Origin: Candidatus Peregrinibacteria bacterium
GTDB lineage: Bacteria > Patescibacteriota > Gracilibacteria > UBA1369 > LOWO2-01-FULL-3
Reading direction: 5' to 3'
Length of the DNA: 22,738 nt
Assembly: GCA_007133095.1 (NCBI GenBank)
Contig: SLNK01000034.1
Location: forward strand, 1-22,738
In this document: positions 1 to 5,429 of the stretch, one piece after another
Layout of the letters: every line of letters starts with the position of its first letter
Numbering within the stretch: position 1 is the stretch's first letter
Program-made: the position numbers and the translations under genes
The notes under the pieces: model-generated
Databases searched by the model: none
What the model was told of the DNA's origin: nothing
What the model saw: only the letters and a program-made list of their open reading frames with translations

Positions 1-129
1 ATCTCACTTCCCGGAAAAACGGAAAAACCCGTTGCCCCGGTTTACATCCGCGGAAAGTTCCACAAAACCCTCTCCGGAGACAACATCGCGGAAGAATTTA
101 TAAAAATTGTGGAGGATTCGATGCTTTGA
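1..129 (+). CDS. ispG: C-terminus of probable IspG (HMB-PP synthase), partial
   Basis: This open reading frame enters from the left edge in frame 1 and stops at TGA 127-129, giving 42 visible residues. It reads ISLPGKTEKPVAPVY, then a short variable stretch, then NIAEEFIKIVED. From memory of the family, ISLPG..E.P.APVY(I/V)DG followed by TL.G.NIAEEF...V.DY is the C-terminal signature of many IspG proteins, which reduce methyl-erythritol cyclodiphosphate to HMB-PP in the non-mevalonate isoprenoid pathway using a 4Fe-4S cluster. The cluster cysteines and the TIM-barrel domain lie outside the window, so the call rests on the tail only. The stop codon sits within the outermost, weakly paired edge of the downstream foldback element. 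Confidence 0.65.
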   Translation: MSLPGKTEKPVAPVYIRGKFHKTLSGDNIAEEFIKIVEDSML

Positions 130-362
130 GCGGCAAGGCGTGCGGACATACTTTTGTTGAAAAGCGACTTCGCGAAGCTGTTTAAATGTTCCCGCCGAAC
201 TGATTTACGAACCGCGGTTGTTCGAGCAAAACGGCTACAAAAATTTTAACCGAACATGAGGCGTTTTGCGAGTTCCGCGGTTCGCGTGAAGTGAGGCGTT
301 GGAACATTAAACAGCGTAGCTCCGGAGCTTAAAACAAAAGTATGTCCGCACGCCGCCTCACA
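125..362. repeat. Long foldback (MITE-like) inverted-repeat element
   Basis: This 295-nt gap between ispG and thyA holds no gene. A perfect 22-bp inverted repeat lies at 137-158 and 333-354. Inside it the arms keep pairing: GCTGTTTAAATGTTCC (178-192 region) pairs with 301-314, and 209-233 pairs with 262-283 around AACCGCGG and CAAAACG. The unpaired loop is only about 234-261. Short independent palindromes, CTTCGCGAAG (169-178) and AGCTCCGGAGCT (318-329), sit opposite each other in the two arms. No transposase or clear target-site duplication is visible. It could be a non-autonomous foldback/MITE-type repeat, a structured 3' end or an RNA. The structure is directly visible; the mobile interpretation is inference. 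Confidence 0.8.
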
Positions 363-369
363 CATCATA

Positions 370-398
370 TTGAATTATCCTCTCAACTCCGCTACAAA
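370..398 (+). promoter_or_regulatory. Candidate sigma70-type promoter for thyA-folA
   Basis: TTGAAT (370-375), a 17-nt spacer and TACAAA (393-398) lie just after the foldback element. They predict a start near 405 and a leader of about 20 nt. The -10 box is imperfect, so support is moderate. No Shine-Dalgarno is seen before the thyA ATG. Confidence 0.4.
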
Positions 399-424
399 GA
401 AAGCGGGCATTTTAAAAAATCAAA

Positions 425-1243
425 ATGAAACAATACCTTGAGCTTGTAAAAGAAGTGCTGGATAACGGTGTAACGAAAGGAGACAGAACCGGCACGGGAA
501 TAATTTCTGTTTTCGGCGCGCAAAAAAAATACGATCTCCGTGACGGATTCCCCATGGTGACAACAAAAAAAGTCCGATACGACGCGATCTTGAGAGAACT
601 GCTGTGGTTTCTTAGAGGAAGCACCAACATAAACGACGATCTTACTCAGCACACCCCCATCTGGAATCCCTGGGCGGACGAAGATGGAGAACTGGGCCCG
701 ATTTACGGATATCAATGGCGAAAATGGGAAAAATTCGATGAGGATCCCGAAAACAAGGGGCTTTACAGGAAAAGTCACATAGACCAGATTGCACAGGTCA
801 TCGACATGATAAAAAACAATCCCCAGTCCAGGAGGATCATAGTTAACGCATGGAACGTTGCGGATATAGAAAAAATGGCTCTTCCCCCATGTCACACGTT
901 TTTCCAGTTTTATGTCGCGAACGGAAGACTTGATTTGCAACTTTACCAAAGGAGCGCGGACATTGCCTTGGGAGTTCCGTATAACATCGCGAGTTATTCA
1001 ACATTATTGATGATGGTGGCGCAAGAATGCGACCTTACGCCAGGGATTTTTGTCCACACTTTGGGAGACGCACATATTTACTCAAATCACATTGAAGGTT
1101 TGAAGGAACAGCTGAAAAGAACGCCAAAACCGCTTCCAGAACTCAAGATAGCAAAGAAACCTTTTGACGAATTGAAATTTGAAGATTTCGAATTGATCGA
1201 TTACCAACATGACGAATTTATTAAATTCCCGATAGCCGTATGA
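425..1243 (+). CDS. thyA: Thymidylate synthase ThyA
   Basis: This gene makes dTMP from dUMP using 5,10-methylene-tetrahydrofolate, which leaves dihydrofolate. The 272-residue protein is the usual length. The N-terminal phosphate-binding RTGTG is at residues 21-25. The catalytic cysteine is in LPPCHTFFQFYV (C156). The dUMP-binding segment QRSADIALGVPYNIASY and HIYSNH follow, and the protein ends with the conserved IKFPIAV. The ATG at 425 gives the canonical start of the family, but only an A-rich stretch precedes it. The stop overlaps the start of folA as ATGA (1240-1243), so the two are probably translationally coupled. Nothing odd is seen in the protein. Confidence 0.97.
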   Translation: MKQYLELVKEVLDNGVTKGDRTGTGIISVFGAQKKYDLRDGFPMVTTKKVRYDAILRELLWFLRGSTNINDDLTQHTPIWNPWADEDGELGPIYGYQWRKWEKFDEDPENKGLYRKSHIDQIAQVIDMIKNNPQSRRIIVNAWNVADIEKMALPPCHTFFQFYVANGRLDLQLYQRSADIALGVPYNIASYSTLLMMVAQECDLTPGIFVHTLGDAHIYSNHIEGLKEQLKRTPKPLPELKIAKKPFDELKFEDFELIDYQHDEFIKFPIAV

Positions 1244-1767
1244 AAAAGCCAATTTACATAATAGTTGCCGTTGACGAAGAAAACGGAATAGGCAAGGACG
1301 GAAAAATGCCGTGGAGTTTTAGAAAAGAACTGAAGCACTTTTCAAAAATAACAAAAGCGACCGAAGATCCGGAAAAAACAAATCTCTTGATAATGGGCAG
1401 AAATACATGGGAATCTTTGCCGGATTCATTCAAACCCCTTCCAGGAAGAAGAAACGCGGTTCTGACGCGAACACCGGAAGAATTTGATCAACTGGAAAAT
1501 AAAAACGCGGAAAACTATCATTCGTTTGAGGAAGCCATAACTTCCGCGGGAGACGATACGGAAACAATCTTCATAATAGGAGGGGGGCAAATTTACAAGC
1601 AAGGACTTGAACTGGAGGATTTAACAGGTCTTTATTTAACGAAAGTTCACAAAACCTACGATTGCGACACATTCTTTCCTCAAGTCCCTTCACGCTTCTC
1701 CAAACAGGAAAAACTCGGCGAAGACACAGAGGACGGAGTAAGGTTTGAATACTTCAAAATAACTTAA
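1240..1767 (+). CDS. folA: Dihydrofolate reductase
   Basis: This enzyme reduces the dihydrofolate produced by ThyA back to tetrahydrofolate with NADPH, so the pair closes the thymidylate cycle. The 175-residue protein shows NGIGKDGKMPWSF at the substrate site, IMGRNTWESLP (NADPH binding), LPGRRNAVLTR, IFIIGGGQIYK and the C-terminal LTKVHKTYDCDTFFP. The proton-donor position is Glu (E30 in PWSFRKEL), where the E. coli enzyme has Asp27. Glu is also found in many other DHFRs. The start overlaps the thyA stop by four bases, and a strong palindromic terminator follows 7 bases after the stop. This is a two-gene operon. Confidence 0.96.
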   Translation: MKKPIYIIVAVDEENGIGKDGKMPWSFRKELKHFSKITKATEDPEKTNLLIMGRNTWESLPDSFKPLPGRRNAVLTRTPEEFDQLENKNAENYHSFEEAITSAGDDTETIFIIGGGQIYKQGLELEDLTGLYLTKVHKTYDCDTFFPQVPSRFSKQEKLGEDTEDGVRFEYFKIT

Positions 1768-1774
1768 TCATTGG

Positions 1775-1802
1775 CGAAAAGGCCTGTATACAGGCCTTTT
1801 CG
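1775..1802. terminator. Bidirectional intrinsic terminator, perfect 28-nt palindrome
   Basis: CGAAAAGGCCTGTA is followed at once by its exact reverse complement. The stem has A residues at its 5' base and TTTT at its 3' base, so it can terminate thyA-folA on the plus strand and the opposing thiol-oxidoreductase gene that ends at 1835. Confidence 0.85.
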
Positions 1803-1834
1803 TAAAAAATGGGTTTTTTAGAAAGCGAATATTA

Positions 1835-2767
1835 TCACGAATCTTCGCCCAGTCGGATAGCTGCCAGAGCTTCTTCTATAAACGCTTCAAAAACATAAAG
1901 AGGTTCCGCTCCCGGAAGTACCAAACCGTTTATAACAAAAGTGGGAGTTCCGGTGAATTCGGCTGCCAATCCGGCCTCCATATCCGCGACAATATAATCT
2001 CGGAATTTTTCAGATTCGAAACATTCCAAAAGAGTTTCTTCATTAACACCAGTATTCGTGACGGCAAAATTTACCAGACCTTCAAAATCAAGTCCCGCAT
2101 GGATCTCGTTGAAAATGTGGCGGTGGACGGTAAAAAAAGCTTCATCACCGGCTTGATCACGAACACAAGTAGCTAAAAGAGCGGCGGGATAAGTCCCTTC
2201 GGAAGTATCCAAAGGCAGAAATCTGTGGACAAATCTTACAACCCCAGTATCAATATAATTTTCCTTAAGAGACGGAAAGGTTTCTGTCCAGAAATTTAGA
2301 GAAAACGGACATTCATAGTCGAAAAACCCCACGATAACAACCGGAGCTTCGGGATCTCCCATCGAAGGGCGATCAAGAGCAAAATCTCCTTCCACAAACG
2401 CAGGCCCCTGATAGGCCTGATCGTTAAGAAGTCTTTCTTGTTCTTCAATATAGTCCTCAATAACTTCATGAATCTGATTTTTCAAGCTGTCTTTCCCAAA
2501 TCCGCCGCTAAGTTGAACGGCCGCAAAAACAAGCGCTCCGGAAATAAGTAATGCCGCAATAATTACAGAAACTGCCACCCCTTTATTACTTGTTTTTTTA
2601 ACAATTGTTTTTGGGTCGGTGGCGGTCTTCGTATAACTTCTTTTTTTCGGAGCGGTTTTGGCTCTTGCACTTGTTTTGGCTCTTGCGCTTGTTTTGGCTC
2701 TTGCGGCAGGCCCCGTTTTTTTGACCGCTGTGCTTTTCTTAGTAGTTTTAGCTTTTTGTCTTGGCAT
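1835..2767 (-). CDS. Membrane-anchored DsbA-like thioredoxin-fold protein, CPFS active site
   Basis: The 310-residue protein has three parts. Residues 1-62 are a Lys/Ala/Arg/Thr-rich basic tail containing ARAKTS repeats. Residues 64-86 are one hydrophobic helix, predicted as a signal anchor. From about residue 125 there is a DsbA-like thioredoxin domain (Thioredoxin_4 type): GDPEAPVVIVGFFDYECPFS, then FVHRFLPL, and GTPTFVING with the cis-proline. The usual CXXC is C153-P-F-S156, so the resolving cysteine is missing. Other cysteines near 199 and 244 could form a disulfide. This suggests a mixed-disulfide or isomerase-like role outside the membrane rather than a classical dithiol oxidase. TTAACCC lies 8 nt before the ATG. 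The M29 peptidase gene is 44 nt upstream on the same strand. Confidence 0.85.
   Translation of the reverse strand: MPRQKAKTTKKSTAVKKTGPAARAKTSARAKTSARAKTAPKKRSYTKTATDPKTIVKKTSNKGVAVSVIIAALLISGALVFAAVQLSGGFGKDSLKNQIHEVIEDYIEEQERLLNDQAYQGPAFVEGDFALDRPSMGDPEAPVVIVGFFDYECPFSLNFWTETFPSLKENYIDTGVVRFVHRFLPLDTSEGTYPAALLATCVRDQAGDEAFFTVHRHIFNEIHAGLDFEGLVNFAVTNTGVNEETLLECFESEKFRDYIVADMEAGLAAEFTGTPTFVINGLVLPGAEPLYVFEAFIEEALAAIRLGEDS
2656..2706 (-). repeat. 18-bp tandem repeat encoding ARAKTS units
   Basis: Copies of TTTTGGCTCTTGCRCTTG start at 2656, 2674 and 2692, the last one partial, with near-identical sequence. They encode the basic ARAKTS repeats in the N-terminal tail of the DsbA-like protein. 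The repeat is in frame, so copy number can change without breaking the gene. Confidence 0.85.
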
Positions 2768-2799
2768 AGAAAAGAGGGTTAATCATGTAAGACCGTTGA

Positions 2800-2805
2800 A
2801 GTATA
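2800..2805 (-). promoter_or_regulatory. Candidate -10 box (TATACT) for the DsbA-like gene
   Basis: On the minus strand TATACT lies in the 44-nt gap after the M29 gene and would start a leader of about 25 nt containing TTAACCC. No convincing -35 is seen, so read-through from the M29 gene is equally possible. Confidence 0.3.
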
Positions 2806-2811
2806 AAGGAA

Positions 2812-3906
2812 TCAGTTCAAAAATAAAAACCTTTTGTCCACCCACTTATTTTTTGAGTAAACCTTTTTCCCGTCAAAAAACAGCTCGGCTACGGCATCAT
2901 CAAATTTAAAAATGAGATCCCAATGCACACTGGAATCGTTACCATTTGGGCATTCCTCGTAACATTTTCCAAGCGCCATATGAAGGCTGCCACCCATTTT
3001 TTCATCGAACAAAATTTGTCTCGTCCCTCCACGGATTTTTTTATTCAATCCGAAAGCAAATTCACCAAAATAGCGGGCACCCTTGTCGGAGTTCAAAATT
3101 TCTTGCAATGGCTCGGGATTATTGGAGTCTTCTTTAACGACTTTCCCGTTCTCAATCCACAGCTTAACCCAATCGAAATCATGGCTCTGATAGTGTGTGG
3201 GAACATTATAGCGGATAACCCCATTCACGGATTTCAAGATAGGGGATGTGTAAATTTCGCCATCCGGCATATTGAATTTTCCGCAACACGTTCTCCATTT
3301 TTGCTTGTCGATAGATAATTGCAGATCGGTTTCATGACCGACAATACGTACACGCTTAACCTTTTTCATCAAATCAACAAACTTGAGTTGTTTCTTTTCC
3401 TCTTTCCTCCAGTCCAACAGGCAGCAGTCAAAAACAAAATCTTCCCACTCCTCAAGACTCTTCTTGGCAAATATTGCCGACGAGGTATTGGGATAATAAA
3501 AAAGACACCATTTCTTTTTGTGAAGTATGTCTGAGAGGGGCTTTCTGGCTTTCTGAACAATATTGATTTTTTTCATATCGATCCCGCTCATTTCATAGGG
3601 GTTCTCATCCGCGACTATCTGGATCATGGCATCATAGCTGTCTGCGATTTTTTTATCCAAAGGGGATACATGCTTAAGTTGTTTATCATCGGCGTTTTGC
3701 AAAAAAAGCTTTGACAGCTCTTCGTTGGAGAACCGGACATCCACCGCGATAGCACCGGCTTTAATACACGCCAAATAAAGTTCCTTGATAAGAGGATAAC
3801 TTTCAAAACCGTACCCTCGCAAAAGAACTTTTTCACCTTTCTTAACAGATACGGAGTAGTTGATCATTATATCCGCAAGTTTTTGCAATTTCTTTTTATC
3901 GACCAT
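2812..3906 (-). CDS. M29-family metallo-aminopeptidase
   Basis: The 364-residue protein matches the AmpS/PepS (leucyl aminopeptidase, M29) family, cytosolic two-metal enzymes that trim N-terminal residues from peptides. All six metal ligands known from the family can be placed: E217 (DGEIYT), E282 (GEFAFG), H309 and Y316 (LHMALGKCYEE), H328 and D330 (SVHWDL). The H-to-Y spacing of seven matches my memory of the Thermus enzyme. The N-terminal VSVKKGEKVLLRG is typical. It is somewhat shorter than the roughly 410-residue relatives. TTAATCC lies 7 nt before the ATG in place of a Shine-Dalgarno. It sits upstream of the DsbA-like gene and may share its transcript. Confidence 0.9.
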   Translation of the reverse strand: MVDKKKLQKLADIMINYSVSVKKGEKVLLRGYGFESYPLIKELYLACIKAGAIAVDVRFSNEELSKLFLQNADDKQLKHVSPLDKKIADSYDAMIQIVADENPYEMSGIDMKKINIVQKARKPLSDILHKKKWCLFYYPNTSSAIFAKKSLEEWEDFVFDCCLLDWRKEEKKQLKFVDLMKKVKRVRIVGHETDLQLSIDKQKWRTCCGKFNMPDGEIYTSPILKSVNGVIRYNVPTHYQSHDFDWVKLWIENGKVVKEDSNNPEPLQEILNSDKGARYFGEFAFGLNKKIRGGTRQILFDEKMGGSLHMALGKCYEECPNGNDSSVHWDLIFKFDDAVAELFFDGKKVYSKNKWVDKRFLFLN

Positions 3907-3930
3907 AGGGGAAGGATTAAATTTTTTAAA

Positions 3931-3959
3931 ATACTACAACAGAAAAACACGAACAGCAA
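3931..3959 (-). promoter_or_regulatory. Candidate promoter for the M29 aminopeptidase
   Basis: On the minus strand TTGCTG (3959-3954), a 17-nt spacer and TAGTAT (3936-3931) predict a start near 3924 and a leader of about 18 nt that includes TTAATCC. Confidence 0.45.
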
Positions 3960-3972
3960 AACATAAAAAAAG

Positions 3973-4001
3973 TTGCCATTCGGCACGATTCAGATTAGAA
4001 T
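3973..4001 (+). promoter_or_regulatory. Promoter of tRNA-Phe
   Basis: TTGCCA (3973-3978), a 17-nt spacer and TAGAAT (3996-4001) lie about 40 nt before the mature tRNA, as expected for a single tRNA unit with a short 5' leader. Confidence 0.55.
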
Positions 4002-4040
4002 CTCGGACGTGAAGCTTTTTCACAAGGAGTTTGACAAAAT

Positions 4041-4115
4041 GCCGGGGTAGCTCAGTGGTAGAGCAATGGACTGAAAATCCATGTGTCGGCAGTTCAATTC
4101 TGCCCCCCGGCACCA
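4041..4115 (+). tRNA. tRNA-Phe (GAA), CCA encoded
   Basis: A full cloverleaf can be drawn. The acceptor GCCGGGG pairs with CCCCGGC, the D stem is GCTC/GAGC, and the anticodon stem ATGGA/TCCAT encloses loop CTGAAAA with anticodon GAA. The variable loop has five bases, and the T arm is GGCAG-TTCAATT-CTGCC. Discriminator A and a genome-encoded CCA end it at 4115. The opposing membrane-protein gene stops only 8 nt downstream (4124). Confidence 0.97.
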
Positions 4116-4123
4116 CTAAAAAT

Positions 4124-4360
4124 CTATTCCAACCACTTGGTGTATTTTTTCTTGTAGCTCACGATGTTGTAAGCGATATGAAGGAAAACCAGAGAGCTCA
4201 AAATCAGTAGAATTGCAACCAGCATGCGGAGAACGGCGGGAAAGATAATGATGGCAACGCCAAGAATGATGAATATGACCGCCAAAATTATAAAATTTAG
4301 GGCGATGGAATTCAGCGTTCTGTTGATTTTTCCCAGAACGGGAACCTTATCGATATCCAT
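4124..4360 (-). CDS. Small two-helix membrane protein, function unknown
   Basis: This is a 78-residue protein. A polar N-terminus (about residues 1-18) precedes two hydrophobic helices, roughly 22-43 and 45-66, separated by a short FPAV turn. A Lys-rich C-terminus ends in KKKYTKWLE, so a cytosolic tail is likely. I do not recognise a family. It has its own promoter, which is entangled with that of the HPF gene on the other strand, so the two are probably alternatives in expression. TTAACCC lies 7 nt before the ATG. Its stop is next to the end of tRNA-Phe, and no terminator is visible between them. Confidence 0.7.
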   Translation of the reverse strand: MDIDKVPVLGKINRTLNSIALNFIILAVIFIILGVAIIIFPAVLRMLVAILLILSSLVFLHIAYNIVSYKKKYTKWLE

Positions 4361-4377
4361 AGGTGAGGGGTTAAGAT

Positions 4378-4414
4378 TTGCAAAAATTATAACACCTGTT
4401 ATAATCTAAGCCAA
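4378..4414. promoter_or_regulatory. Overlapping divergent promoters on a 20-bp palindrome
   Basis: Plus strand: TTGCAA (4378-4383), 16 nt, TATAAT (4400-4405), extended -10 TGTTATAAT, driving the HPF gene. Minus strand: TTGGCT (4414-4409), 17 nt, TATAAT (4391-4386), also with TGTTATAAT, driving the small membrane protein. The two -10 boxes form the perfect palindrome ATTATAACACCTGTTATAAT apart from the central CC. Each -10 lies within the other promoter's spacer, so RNA polymerase should be able to occupy only one at a time. Confidence 0.75.
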
Positions 4415-4435
4415 TACAATTTAACAACAAGGCTT

Positions 4436-4819
4436 ATGGAAAAAACATTCTTTCACAAAAACTTGAGCAAGAAGGAGGAAGGGATTTTCGCTGAATACGT
4501 AACTTCCAAGCTGGAGGGAATAGAAACCCTTCTGACAAAGTTTGAGGACGATGCGGCAATTTTGAGGATTTCCATAGAGAAATTCGACAAGCACGATGCA
4601 TACGATGTTGAACTGCGTCTTGATATACATACAAAAGCTCTAATAGCAAAAGAAACAAGTCATCAAATTAACAAGGCGGTTGATTTGGCAAAAGACAGAC
4701 TGCTGGCGCAGATAAAAAAACATATTTCGCAAATGAGAGACAAAAGAACGCACAAGGCCATAAAGGAAGAAGAGAAAGCCGGAAAACTTTCTGAGATAAA
4801 TATTGAAGAGCATTGCTAG
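4436..4819 (+). CDS. hpf: HPF/S30AE-like ribosome hibernation factor
   Basis: The 127-residue protein has the pattern of the S30AE (HPF/RaiA) family: a beta strand segment AILRISIEKF, then DAYDVELRLDIHTKALIAKE, then the helix TSHQINKAVDLAKDRLLAQIKKH, and a charged tail. Family members bind the 30S subunit at the mRNA/tRNA channel and protect idle ribosomes, by dimerising 70S particles in some cases. It is the short form, without the long-HPF dimerisation domain. The ATG at 4436 fits the promoter at 4378-4405 (leader of about 25 nt). A terminator follows the stop. The family match is by pattern, without a search. Confidence 0.75.
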   Translation: MEKTFFHKNLSKKEEGIFAEYVTSKLEGIETLLTKFEDDAAILRISIEKFDKHDAYDVELRLDIHTKALIAKETSHQINKAVDLAKDRLLAQIKKHISQMRDKRTHKAIKEEEKAGKLSEINIEEHC

Positions 4820-4840
4820 AGGCTATGAAACAATGAAAAA

Positions 4841-4871
4841 AGAGCCCGCGTCACAGACGCGGGCTCTTTTA
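4841..4871. terminator. Bidirectional intrinsic terminator between hpf and lipoprotein gene
   Basis: AGAGCCCGCGTC (4841-4852), loop ACA, GACGCGGGCTCT (4856-4867), then TTTT. An A-run precedes the stem (4835-4840), so it also works for the opposing gene. Confidence 0.93.
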
Positions 4872-4891
4872 TATCGGGACCGAAATAAAAA

Positions 4892-5152
4892 TTATTCCAG
4901 TTCCTCTTGCATTTCCTCCAGGTCTTCTTGCATCTCCTCCAGGTCTTCTTCCATCTCCTCCAGGTCTTCTTCCATTTCTTCCATGTCTTCGTCCTCAACA
5001 TCGAAGTCAAAGTCAAAGTCATAATCGTCAACAGCCGGCTCTACTACCGGTGCATCAACATCGTCGAACGCAGGCTCTTCAACGGGACCGCAGGCGGCAA
5101 AAAAGAAAGCCGTCATGCTCAGCAGTGCCAAGCCCAAGAATAGTTTTCTCAT
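4892..5152 (-). CDS. Acidic lipoprotein with heptad-repeat coiled coil
   Basis: The 86-residue precursor begins with a lipoprotein signal peptide: MRKLF, a hydrophobic core, and lipobox FAAC with the lipidated cysteine at position 21. A Pro/Val/Asp-rich linker with an alternating D-F stretch (about 45-51) follows. Residues 57-86 are four near-identical seven-residue units (LEEMEED and LEEMQED types) with Leu and Met at a/d spacing, the signature of a coiled coil with an almost wholly acidic surface. The DNA shows a matching 21-bp tandem repeat. It probably sits outside the membrane and forms a helical oligomer. The partner is unknown. TTAACCC lies 8 nt before the ATG. Confidence 0.8.
   Translation of the reverse strand: MRKLFLGLALLSMTAFFFAACGPVEEPAFDDVDAPVVEPAVDDYDFDFDFDVEDEDMEEMEEDLEEMEEDLEEMQEDLEEMQEELE
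4895..4984 (-). repeat. 21-bp tandem repeat (heptad units)
   Basis: About four copies of a unit close to CCTCCAGGTCTTCTTCCATCT on the plus strand encode the seven-residue coiled-coil units of the lipoprotein. Confidence 0.85.
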
Positions 5153-5198
5153 GTTACATAGGGTTAATGTATATATTTAAGTTGCTTGCCGAGATTGG

Positions 5199-5226
5199 AT
5201 TATAATGAATAATCATAAAAAAGTAA
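5199..5226 (-). promoter_or_regulatory. Candidate promoter for the heptad lipoprotein
   Basis: On the minus strand TTACTT (5226-5221), a 16-nt spacer and TATAAT (5204-5199) give a leader of about 40 nt. TATAAT also occurs on the plus strand here (5201-5206), but without a well-spaced -35. Confidence 0.4.
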
Positions 5227-5236
5227 CTAATAATGC

Positions 5237-5265
5237 TTGATGTTTTTTTAAAAAAATGGTACTAT
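5237..5265 (+). promoter_or_regulatory. Promoter of the structured leader RNA
   Basis: TTGATG (5237-5242), a 17-nt spacer made mostly of T and A runs, and TACTAT (5260-5265) predict a start near 5272. The T7-A7 spacer could be bent. Confidence 0.6.
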
Positions 5266-5271
5266 ATACGT

Positions 5272-5416
5272 GCGATCGAGAATAGACTCCGGTGATTAAC
5301 TTCACCAGCATCTACCTCCCTCGCGTCGGTATGGTTCCGACGGCTTCGGTCGCCGTCCATGCCGAGAGACGGACTGACATTGTAGCTTTATAAGTTGCCC
5401 TGCAGTCCGTCTTTTT
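5272..5416 (+). ncRNA. Structured leader or small RNA with 3' terminator, upstream of CDF gene
   Basis: This is about 145 nt from the predicted start to a T run. The visible elements are a hairpin GGTGA/TCACC (5291-5306) and a long helix with CGGTATG (5327-5333) against CATGCCG (5358-5364), capped by GACGGC/GCCGTC (5339-5344/5352-5357) around a TTCGGTC loop. The terminator is GACGGACTG (5368-5376) against CAGTCCGTC (5403-5411), followed by TTTTT. GACGG and CCGTC each occur twice, so CCGTC 5353-5357 could instead pair with GACGG 5368-5372 and break the terminator, which is an attenuator-like layout. The CDF gene starts 13 nt after the T run. It is not SRP, tmRNA, RNase P, or any riboswitch I can match. 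It may be a cis leader or a standalone sRNA. Confidence 0.6.
5368..5416 (+). terminator. Intrinsic terminator of the leader RNA
   Basis: A nine-bp stem 5368-5376/5403-5411 carries an inner stem GTAGCTT/AAGTTGC and is followed by five T. It stands only 13 nt before the CDF start codon. Confidence 0.8.
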
Positions 5417-5429
5417 ATAGAATACAATT

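Noticed and set aside
1240..1243. UGA recoded as glycine (Gracilibacteria code)
   Set aside because: TGA ends ispG, thyA, the M29 gene and comF at their family-typical C-termini.
3934..4116. Minus-strand ORF with GRIELPTHGFSVHCSTTELP
   Set aside because: It is the antisense translation of tRNA-Phe, a well-known spurious protein in databases.
4895..4984. CRISPR-like array
   Set aside because: The 21-bp units are contiguous with no spacers and are in-frame coding repeats.
4803..5024. Plus-strand Ser-rich ORF
   Set aside because: It is a shadow of the 21-bp repeats of the lipoprotein gene and crosses the terminator at 4841-4871.
5272..5416. NiCo or yybP-ykoY metal riboswitch, SRP RNA or 6S RNA
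   Set aside because: The conserved sequence blocks of these families, as I know them, are not present on either strand.
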